64,000 nt of DNA from Allantophomopsis cytisporea (taxonomy: Eukaryota > Ascomycota > Leotiomycetes > Phacidiales > Phacidiaceae). A model generated the notes under the pieces. That model was given only the letters and a program-made list of their open reading frames with translations. It was not told the DNA's origin and made no database searches. The DNA is taken from the NCBI GenBank assembly GCA_024752435.1, contig CP103022.1, positions 1 through 64,000 of the forward strand, read 5' to 3'. Made by a program: the position numbers and the translations under genes. This document shows, piece after piece, positions 22,323 through 31,258 of this stretch (the first letter of the stretch is position 1; every line of letters begins with the position of its first letter).

Positions 22323-23407
22323 CTACTCGCCAGCCTGCATGAATACTACATGATCTTCAACCCATTCTGTCATTTTGTCAAACTTCCGACATCTGTGGAG
22401 TGTATTGTAATTGGGAATCAGATCGCCCGAGAAGTCTTTCTTCTCGAATAGATACGGTGTGATATCTCCCAAGCACATGATGTTCATTCTGATAGTTTCA
22501 ATGCAGTGATCTACATGATGACGGACTGTTTTATTCCCTCCCGTGAAGGAAGCCACATGGCTGTAATCCCAATCATTGCGATAAATGAACTGCCGTACAA
22601 GGTTCTGAGAAAGCGCTGAGTATTGAATCAACATTGCGGAGGTAGAAAGAGCCTATACTTACAACGCAGTGGATTTGATGGAATCCTTCCAACAACGCAG
22701 CAACACCGTTGCCATGCTCCTCTCCCACAAGGCGAAAATCTCCGTCGATCGAAGATTTGTTCAGCGCGGTGAGTGCCTCTACTGGGACACTGAAAGCGCC
22801 ATCTGTTCGATCCTCTCAGCTTTCATATACTCTACGTGGTATGTGTACAGGCAAACTTACAGTTCCATAGGGTATCCCATGCCTTCTCCATGTTGGAGGT
22901 GGGTTTTCCAACATACACTTCCGGTCTCGAATCCGACTCAAAGTAAAGCCAGTCGTATTCGATGACTCGGGAGAGTGGTGCTAGGAGAAGTATTCAGTAG
23001 ACGCGATCGTGGTTATAGTAACGGTTCAGAAATCAGAGCCATTGCTTCATCATTCCTGCAACTTCAAGATGGAGCACAGGCTGACCTTTTTTTCTTTAGG
23101 AAAGAAAAGGATACTCACTATATGCATGCATCAATCTCAAGCATTCTACATCTGATTTACTTTGCCACAACGCCCACATGTAAAAACCGAGCGACAGACT
23201 GAAGATACAGCCAGAAAATTTCAAAAGCCGCCTTGCGGATTTGGAAGTTGAAAAACTCCCAGAAGACAGCTTTCTATTTTGCTCTTCATCCTTCCAGTTC
23301 TCTGTGATCGGACTATCTGCAACAGCCGTGTACACGCCTTTGCTTTCTTTTGACTTTGAAAATAATGAGACAAAATTTGAAAATAACGGCATAGTCCCAG
23401 ACTGCAT
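22323..23407 (-). CDS. UstYa-family (DUF3328) oxidase 5
   Basis: The start at 23,407 (or the second ATG at 23,392) opens a long polar head of about 65 residues, one membrane helix (LLKFSGCIFSLSLGFYMWAL) and, after an intron, RVIEYDWLYFESDSRPEVYVGKPTSNMEKAW. A third exon carries ALTALNK...LVGEEHGNG and motif one FHQIHCV; the last carries HVDHCIETIRMNIMCLGDITPYLF and YNTLHRCRKFDKMTEW. Both HxxHC motifs are intact. The GDITPYL signature places it with proteins 1 and 6. The intron before the ALTALNK exon has more than one possible acceptor, so a few residues there are uncertain. It is convergent with the hydroxylase (gap under 100 bp) and divergent from protein 6. Confidence 0.9.
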
Positions 23408-24662
23408 ATTCGACTATAGGAGTGCAGCCAAATCGAAGCTTAGAATGTGATGCAAATATTCATCATCCAAAAAGAATAACAAAGGAGCGAGAATTTGCTA
23501 TGAGGTATTTAGCGCGTGTGTGCATATCACACACGCTCGTGTTACGCACGGTTGACGCCAAGAATAAGCGCTTACATTGATGTGCAAGGGCAGACATGCA
23601 GACAAGATAAGCTCGTCAGATAGGGTGACTTGAAATGTAAAGTGGTTGGCCGATGTAACCGGACGGCATCTTCGTTCGACGCCCGGTGATCTACAGAGTC
23701 TCGATCGATAAGAATACCCTGCACACACGGAGTAAGACGGATTCGGCTTGCACGACTATAACATTAATCCACATTAGTACGTTCATATCTACAATATCTA
23801 ACGAATATATGGAGAGCAGTAGATACGACTGCCTAGCGCCACTCAGCCCCGAGTCATCGCTCACAGTGCCGCGGTTCGGTGGAAAAACACACATGTAAGC
23901 CTCGGCAAGATTGTCTCGGACAAGGTTAGGTGTGCAGTTACAGACTCCACTTCCCTACTATACCTGTCCTCCCCGCTCCTTGAACGGCCCGCATAAGAAT
24001 TATTGGCGCTAGATACGCTTATACGTTAACTCTCGCCCCCAATACATAGCGTACTTGGCACACCTTATCCTTGTTTATGAAGTTCCGTATATTCTTATAT
24101 CTTTCTGCAAAGTAGGAATACTAAGAAAAGCGTGCCCAAAAGCCCCCATGATAGAGTATCACGGCTTGTAGCTGACCATACTAAATGATGCTGCATATTT
24201 TGATCATGGCTATAATAGAAAGACGTCCGCGATGTCAGATGTATAGTGGTTCAACAAGGCCCACTGATAACAGTAGCTCGACGTGACGTACCCTCAAATT
24301 GAGAATCGGTTGCATAGCCAACATTCCCTAGTAGATTGCAACAGGCAAAACATGATGTCTTATCTAGCTAACGATTATTCGGTCGATGCATATTATGGCA
24401 AGGAGTATTACTCTTACGCGGTGGCGCAGCCAGAAGGAAAGATAATGTGAAGCACAGAGAGTATTGAGACATGGATACTACGTAAATTTCCTATCTTCAG
24501 CTTTGGCAGTCAATCCCCGCAATCGCGATATCATAGGTAGTTTCTTGCTGTGTGGGAAGAAGCTGTAAACTCTTGCCTTTACTCTTCTCTCACTTGATCG
24601 ACAAAGAAAAAAGGGACAACGAAAGAGGACAGAGGCAAAAGACCAACCGTTACCTTACAAAC
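23408..24662. promoter_or_regulatory. Divergent region UstYa 5 / UstYa 6 with palindrome
   Basis: About 1.25 kb between two divergent UstYa genes. At 23,514-23,536, some 107 bp upstream of the UstYa 5 start, is a perfect 9-bp inverted repeat GCGTGTGTG with a 5-nt CATAT spacer, the shape of a dimeric regulator site. No gene recognised in the rest. Confidence 0.5.
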
Positions 24663-25576
24663 ATGGCGACCACCTCCTACAAGCTTGTTTCCCGACAGAC
24701 ATCAAGTGATGAATTGGAGTCTCTGGAGTCAGCTGATTCAGGTCAGCTACATTCACGGAGGACTTCTCTCTTTGCCTGGATAATCCTCGCAGCTTTATGG
24801 GTACTTTTGGCAGTTTTCATGACTGCGGCAAACACAAAGACACCCTCAGATCTGGAGTGTAGCAATGTGTTGTCAACTTATTGTACGTTGTTGAAAGTAG
24901 CAATTCAATTGACGCGCCATGGCTTACAAGTACCCTACAGCACCTATGACCCCGGCTATCGAGTACAATCAGGTCACTTACCAGAATGCCTTTCATCAAA
25001 AGTCAATCTATCGTGGAAAGCCAACAGAAGAATTGGAGAAGGCTTGGTTGGACTTATGGAATTGTTAGTACTAATCTTTTGATCCTTTCGTATCAAAGGC
25101 TGACCACGTCAAAGTTGGCAACGTGAATATCCCTTTAGAAAAGCTGCCTGCCTTAAATAAGTCTGTAAATGGACCCTGGGTGCGTGTTGATGAAGAACAT
25201 GGTGGTGGAGTGTCTGCATTGATTGAAGTATTTCATCAAGTACATTGTCTGGTTTGTAGTACCCCCTTTATCTCAAAGCCCGAACTAAATATATCGTCAG
25301 GATCTTATTCGACAGTATACGTACCGAGATGAGTATGACTACAGCAGCAATCCTGCGTTTGATGCTCCAGAACACCTTGTCCGAGCCCATGTGGATCACT
25401 GCATTGAGACTATTCGTATGAACCTTATGTGTGTTGGAGACATTACGCCATATCTTATGAAGCTATCGCCAAATCGACCGTTGGGAGAGATCCCGGACTT
25501 CAACACTCTTCATACGTGCCGGAACTATACAAAGTTGCAAGAATGGATGAAGGAGAATACCGTGCCTGCGTCCTAG
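24663..25576 (+). CDS. UstYa-family (DUF3328) oxidase 6
   Basis: ATG at 24,663 begins MATTSYKLVSRQ. The membrane helix is FAWIILAALWVLLAVFM; YSPMTPAIEYNQ and YRGKPTEELEKAWLDLW follow the first intron; motif one is VFHQVHCL and motif two, in the last exon, is HVDHCIETIRMNLMCVGDITPYL, ending FNTLHTCRNYTKLQEWM. All catalytic His are present, so it should be active. It shares the GDITPYL, PLEKLPALNK and RDEYDYS features with proteins 1 and 5; protein 1 looks like a damaged copy of this type. Because its motifs are complete it is the best in-window reference for what protein 1 has lost. An upstream in-frame stretch before the ATG has no family match and is not included. Confidence 0.92.
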
Positions 25577-25833
25577 TTATATATACCAAAATGTTATCTC
25601 TACCATTGAAGTCTTTTGATTCAATCTTTCATTAAATGATCTTTTCTCAAATGTGTCAACGATGTATTTTTCTACAAAAACAGTTGAGATATCATTATGT
25701 TCCTAAGCCTAGTGGTTAACATCACAAGCCGGGTGAAACAAAATGCATCTATGTCCTTCGAAACCAGTGACTCGGAATGGTTTATACTGCAATTCCCCCA
25801 CTTGTTAACTCAAAAGCCTGAGAATTCAAATGA

Positions 25834-27302
25834 TTAGCAACAGACAAAACCTAAATTGAAAGGAGTTTGTACCTTGTCTTGCTCAACCTGATCAATCGAT
25901 CCTTCAACAAAAAACATATCACGTGCTAGTGCAGTCATCAATGTCGAGAATAGGCTGAGGACTTGTTGTGGTTCATCGAATAGCAACCATCTTATGTTCC
26001 AGAATTTGACTCCAATTGGATGCCCGCTCGGCCCAAATGCAAGAAAGGCCATGCTCCCAAGACCAAAAATTGTTCCTATCAAAATCAGACCTGATAGGAC
26101 TGCGACCAGCAAGTAATCGGAGTTGTGAAGTTCTGGAGTTGCATTTAGACGAATTCTATTACTACGCTTTGTGATAAGAAGGATGAGCAGGAGAAATTCC
26201 ATAGTGGTAACGAAGATGGCGAAAATCGTCCATAGGGATGGCTTGCCCTCAACAGCATATGAATTCTGCGCTCGATCACTTAATACCTCAGCAATACTTG
26301 CCACTGCCATAAAAATAAATGTGCCAGTAATGCGTGTCCACCTAGCCACTGGTGGCGTAATGAACATATATTGCAATGCCCATACTGTAGTCATAGCTCG
26401 GGCAGCGTCGAGTCCAGTTTCAACCCATTGAATGTCTCGCGTCAACACGTCACCATCATAGAAGCTGTATTTTATCCATCGTGTTAGGATGGTAAAGGAG
26501 GTTAACGTCTTCAGTACGCTTGAGAGCATGTCCTTGTTGAAGATGTCCCGTTTTGAGTTGATGAGACTAGTCGTCACAGCTGCGATAGTTCCAAGTGATA
26601 GGATCTTGTACAGCTGCAACGATGCAGTTCTCCAAGATGGTAGTAGTCCGTGCTTCCCTCTGATTATCATTCTCCCAAAGTATTCGGAGGTTGAGTAACC
26701 ATAGGTCGCGGTGCAATAGTATCCACTTTTTTTCACTGGATAAACAATTACTGATGGCTGACTGAGGGACACAGCCTGTGTAATAAGAGGATATCGGGCT
26801 TTCCTTCGAGCGTCTTCCGTCACAATGAACTCCCCAAGCTGCTTCTCAGAACAAAACGATGCGTTGACATTTGCAACTGAGCAAATCGTTTCTTTCTTCT
26901 CGAATTAATTAGCACGGTCTGAAGTACCAATCTTTTGGGGGAACAAGGCTTGGCCTTACAAATTTTGTAGTTGGGACCCGAAGCCCACCCAGATGCTCAT
27001 CGCCCAGCTCGAAGACAACAACACTGACAACTTGGGAATCAGAGCCAGATTTTTGATCGAATTCTACGATAACGGATGATTGCAGACGCCCTGAAGTTTC
27101 GCCAGGTCCGTCTATCGCAGAGCAACGTTGATGTCCAACCGCTGTGCCATCCTTTATTTACATTCTGAGTTAGTAGGACTACTCATAGCAAACACCATTC
27201 AAGAAAGTATTTCCGTACCAGTTTGAGAATCTCGCAAAGAATAACAGAAGCTGAATTGACAGCTAGCCAAATGATAGACCAGTGTACATAGCCAAGCCTC
27301 AT
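25834..27302 (-). CDS. Lung-7TM / PTM1-like membrane protein
   Basis: A large exon (25,834 to about 26,880) and at least two upstream exons. The N-terminus MRLGYVHWSIIWLAVNSASV looks like a signal peptide; the lumenal part has VVVFELGDEHL and SFCSEKQLGEFIV, then YPVKKSGYYCTATYGY, the junction pattern of lung-7TM/PTM1-type proteins (PF06814) just before the membrane domain. About five to seven hydrophobic segments follow. PTM1-type proteins sit in Golgi or endosomal membranes and act in trafficking. The segments are more diverged than in housekeeping members, so this may be a cluster-specific version. The last splice junction before the large exon is uncertain. It lies between UstYa 6 and UstYa 7. 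I am fairly sure of the family and unsure of the role. Confidence 0.62.
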
Positions 27303-27889
27303 TTTAAATGTCAGTTTTGGGCTACCGCCTTTGTCGACGAGTACAGATGTGATTTCAGCTTTGTGAGATACAAAATGTGACAGTGAACTGGGATTCACTT
27401 GATATTAAAGAATGAAGTAAATTTAAATAAAAAAAATTTGCAATAAGTTTTATCTTTTCTCGGGATGGTGAAGGACCCCTCGTTCCGATTTATCGCATAC
27501 CAGGATGATCTATTAGACCTATCTAACCGATTTTAGCGGTATTGCGAAGTGTTTTTATTTTGGGCTTCCTTTATGCCTATCAGTACTTCGATTCGAAGTT
27601 TATCAAAGGGCGATAGATTAAAACCAAAGTGCGTCGTCAATAAGGTAAAAATGGCATACATTCGAATTGGTGTTTGACTCCAGGGAAGAAACTTTTGAAA
27701 ATTGCATGGAAAATCAACATGTATTCTACTTGCATCTTTATCACTTTGATTTTATCTAAATTCTATGACTCTTTGGGATATCTACAGGTTCCCAACCCAA
27801 ACATCATAGTAGATCCTAGTGTTCCGTCGAGAATGTGTCCTAATTCTTTGATAATTTGATCGCTGCTAGCTATCAAAGCATTTCTTCCA
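27303..27889. other. Intergenic region without a gene
   Basis: Between the PTM1-like gene start and the end of UstYa 7. It has an AT-rich stretch near 27,420-27,450 and no convincing coding frame. Confidence 0.4.
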
Positions 27890-28920
27890 CTAATGATTAT
27901 CGTGTGCCTTTGCATGTCGCTCTTCTTGCCATTCCAACAGATTCTCAAAGTTTCTGCAAGTATGTACAAGCTGTGTGTTGGCAAGATACATTCCTTTGCC
28001 CTCTGCCCATACATGAGGGACTGGTGTCATATCCATATTGCATTGTATTGTCTCTCTAAGCGTTTCAATGCAGTGGTCTATGGACTCAATTAGATCTCAT
28101 CATACTAAATGCTTCAACAAGATAGTTATAAGATTTTCTTACCAACATGCATCCAATAATCTGGAATGTGATCCCTCACCTCATGAAGGACTGGGTAATT
28201 TTTGGGGTAGAGGGCTTTGCGAAGATAGTTCTGAGAAAGGAAACGAGTAAGTTCCCTGTTTGGTAATATCTAAGATTGATATACTACATACCACACAATG
28301 GAGACTATGACGGACATGAGGCCTATGTATGATTTTAGAAACCAGATAGAAAGGGGATATGGGAGTTCTTACACAACAAAGTAAGCACCGTTCTCTTTGG
28401 ACTTATCGCCTTTGATTTCTGATGCTTCTTCATCATTGAGGGCAACGTAATCACCTACCATCCATCAATAAGATTCCATAAGTTACAACGTAGACGTACC
28501 AACTAAGGCGTCCCATGCAGCATCTAGCTCTTTTGTTGGATGACCAGTATATCTCGGCAGATTCGGATTCATGTTCAGATGAAATTGTCCAGATTCATTA
28601 ACTGTAATACCTCCATAGAATTGTACTTTGTGAAGAGCTATCGCACTTTTCGCAAGCTCTTGAAAATATCTCTGTATTAGTCGAGCCTAACTTTATAAGT
28701 AAGCATTATACTTACGGAAATCCGTTGGGAAGCCAGTCTCATAGGTGTTTTGATTTGAGAAGTAAATTTGATAAATCAGAGATGCCACAAACAAAGCGGC
28801 GAAAAAAGTTGTTGAAATCATCCATTGCCAGACAGACCGACGCTGAGGTGTCTCGCTTGATTCATAAGCTCTTCCTGAGATGAAGCCTTGCTTCTCACCA
28901 CTCTCGGAATCTTCATCCAT
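27890..28920 (-). CDS. UstYa-family (DUF3328) oxidase 7
   Basis: ATG at 28,920 (MDEDSES; another in-frame ATG lies five codons upstream) opens a head of about 33 residues, a membrane helix (MISTTFFAALFVASLIYQIYF) and TGFPTDF. Further exons give HKVQFYGGITVNESGQFHLN, PRYTGHPTKELDAAW, GDYVALNDEEASE, motif one RHSLHCV, KALYPKNYPVLHEV...PDYWMHVDHC (motif two), and a C-terminus with TPVPHVWAEGKGMYL and VHTCRNFENLLEW. Both HxxHC motifs are intact. The YVALNDEEA and DMTPVP features mark a third UstYa subgroup not shared with the other six. It starts divergently from the precursor gene, sharing the region between them, so it is the oxidase most directly linked to the peptide. Confidence 0.92.
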
Positions 28921-29684
28921 CTTGCTTGAATTCACAAGAGATTCTATGGTATTGGAAAAATATGATATATGTGAGGGTGTATGCTGAAGTCTTGAAGAAC
29001 AGAGAAGTCTACGGCTGGCAAACTCAACTTGCTACTTGAGAGTCAAAATTACAAGATAGATACTTCGTAACGGTGATCTAACCTCACCGCTTTGAGACTG
29101 GCTTTACACCTTGTCAACAAGTGACTGTCAATGGCCAGGGTAAACGCATGCTCTTTTATTAACAACAGCGGTTAACTCGTTTTTTCTACCTATCGAGACC
29201 ACACTTCTCCCCTCCTTTGATATGACGTTACATTTTCCCGGAGAGCAGAATGATTCCGCGGTATCAAGCTGCTTACTTTTGGTTAAATCCGTCATGAGAA
29301 ACACGTTATGGAGTTCTTGGCAGTCTAAATATTACATCGCTCAATACCCTGCACTGTAGAATCCTGATGATATCGTAAGTGGAGAATGGGGCGCAGTACA
29401 TCAACTTCAACTTCGGCTTGAGCAAGAGTACACGGGACCATGTCAGGCTGGAAACCTTGCACTTGGTTTACACATGCATATCTACCCATGGCCATGAAAT
29501 TCAATAGTTTGATATAGCTCTATGCGACGTTATCTAAAGTTTCAAGAAACCATAAGCTTCGACGACAAGGAAAAAACTATGAGTCACTTTGTAATCAACA
29601 AACAAGAATTGACCATAAAGGAACCGGTTGCCAAATTTTGATTTCGTCAACATCCCATCTTATTCACTATCAACATCATCCAAA
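28921..29684. promoter_or_regulatory. Shared promoter region, UstYa 7 / RiPP precursor
   Basis: About 760 bp between the divergent starts of UstYa 7 and the precursor. Both promoters lie here, so the two genes are likely to be co-expressed. A CAAAATG start context precedes the precursor ATG. No specific regulator site named. Confidence 0.5.
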
Positions 29685-30128
29685 ATGAAGATCGCCTCTT
29701 TGCTCGCTGTCCTCAGCACAGCTTCATTTGTCCTCGCAGCTCCAGCAGCTATTCTTGACGAGAGACAAGATACCGAAGGCACCGCTGCTTGCGTTAGTAA
29801 GCGTATGGTTGACGGCATCGAAGTCCGCTCTCCATGCCCAATCCCATGGACCCAGAACTATGGCGAGTACGACGATGTCGAGAAGCGCCAGAGCACTGAG
29901 GGCACCGCCGCTTGCGTTAGTAAGCGCATGGTTGACGGCATCGAGGTCCGCTCTCCATGTCCAATCCCATGGACCCAGAACTATGGCGAGTACGACGATG
30001 TCGAGAAGCGCCAGAGCACTGAGGGCACCGCCGCTTGCGTTAGTAAGCGCATGGTTGACGGCATCGAGGTCCGCTCTCCATGCCCAATCCCTTGGACCCA
30101 GAACTATGGCGAGTACGACGACGAGTAA
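29685..30128 (+). CDS. RiPP precursor, secreted, three Kex2-bounded repeats
   Basis: A 147-residue intronless protein. I chose the ATG at 29,685 because it starts a clean signal peptide, MKIASLLAVLSTASFVLA, cut before APAAILDER; an upstream in-frame ATG at 29,628 would bury it. After residue 27 come three nearly identical 41-residue repeats (residues 28-68, 69-109, 110-147; the last ends early). Each has a short piece with TEGTAACVSKR and a longer piece with MVDGIEVRSPCPIPW and WTQNYGEYDDVEKR. Lys-Arg at both places fits Kex2 cleavage, giving 13- and 28-residue products. This is the design of dikaritin precursors (ustiloxin, phomopsin, asperipin), made by UstYa proteins, seven of which surround it. 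Trp and two Tyr in WTQNYGEY are candidate cross-link sites. Which piece is the final core is unknown. An alpha-pheromone is unlikely. Confidence 0.9.
   Translation: MKIASLLAVLSTASFVLAAPAAILDERQDTEGTAACVSKRMVDGIEVRSPCPIPWTQNYGEYDDVEKRQSTEGTAACVSKRMVDGIEVRSPCPIPWTQNYGEYDDVEKRQSTEGTAACVSKRMVDGIEVRSPCPIPWTQNYGEYDDE
29766..30125 (+). repeat. 123-bp coding tandem repeats in the precursor
   Basis: Three in-frame 123-bp units (29,766-29,888; 29,889-30,011; 30,012 to the stop). Units 2 and 3 are almost identical in DNA as well as protein, including silent positions; unit 1 differs at more silent sites (for example GAAGTC against GAGGTC) and has Asp for Ser at its second residue. This indicates recent duplication or gene conversion. 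Unlike the flanking transposons the repeats show no RIP damage. Confidence 0.92.
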
Positions 30129-31258
30129 AGAGAGTCAAGCCCCCGTTTACTTGTCGTGCCGGCATGAATTTTTAGGTACGTTAGATTTCATTCAGCATAT
30201 ATCCTTAATTCATTCTAAGTAACGACAATTCCAGTTAAGGTCGCAGTTCAATCAACAACTTGTATTGCGTACGATCCATAGTTCGATTTGATGGGATGCA
30301 GGCCGACAGATACGGGGAAAGAGTGATCAGTATTGCTGTGCAGATTTATTGTCATTGCAGGAACTAAGTGGGCCTTGTTCGTTTCTCACTGTTGATAAGA
30401 ACTTTCCTGAATTTCAATCCTTTGCATAACACAGTTGCAATATAGTGAAGTGAAGTGATTGTTGTCGTCGCGAATTGCCTATTAACTACATGCCTCGGCT
30501 CTTAGGTAAGCACACTGTAATGGGGTTACGCTAAATCGTGCTGCCAAGCCGCATGTCTCACTTAGCTAACTGCGAACATCAATAGCCTTACAACAAGGAT
30601 AAATGCACCACGATATTAGATAGGCTTCGAGTGTAACCTCCCTGCCCCATGCATCAGTTAGATCTCGGCTGCAGCTTCTGCACATGGGCATGATTAACTT
30701 GTTAAGTATATTGATACGCACCTTCCACACTTGGGCCATACATCCGGAATTCTGGCAGATAAGCATTGAGTCTCACCTGGTATGTTTGACCTTGGCGAAT
30801 CGCATGTACCTGGAAGTACCATAGTCGGACACTTTGCTAGATCTCCATGAGTGTATAAACTGATAGGCAAGATTCTGCCTCACCATGATCCTTCTCGAGG
30901 CGCTTACGTTCCAATTGAGTATGGCGTGCTGTTTCCCAATATAGACTCGCTGGAAGGATCATATACCTCTTGTAACAATCAGAAATCCAAGGACTCAAGG
31001 CGGCCCTATCCTCAGACATACTCCACTTTCACGCTTCGGTACCCGCGGATCCTTCAGCTCGCCAAAGTTTTTGTGTTCGTTGATAGAGTCACAATTGCAA
31101 TTACTGAGAAAGAAGATGTACCTGGGTTTATCTATGCTATTACTGTTGCTTTTGCTACATCATTCTTCTATCTTAGAAGTGTAATTAGTTTAGAAAGAAC
31201 TCATTTGATTTCCTCAGCGCTTGACTAATGCTTTCGCAATTGTACTGCAATCAAAGGC
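30129..31258. other. Intergenic region, precursor to ABC transporter
   Basis: About 1.1 kb holding the precursor 3' region and the ABC transporter promoter. A 125-codon plus-strand frame near 30,851-31,228 has no family match and overlaps the expected promoter; I do not call it a gene. Confidence 0.4.

Noticed and set aside
29685..30128. Alpha-factor-type mating pheromone precursor
   Set aside because: It has a signal peptide and Kex2-bounded repeats like pheromone precursors, but the repeats lack the short Trp/Cys and GQPC(W) core of ascomycete alpha pheromones, and the gene is surrounded by UstYa oxidases.
29728..30222. Alternative-frame 164-codon frame over the precursor
   Set aside because: It is a repeat-driven shadow of the precursor, without a signal peptide or family match.
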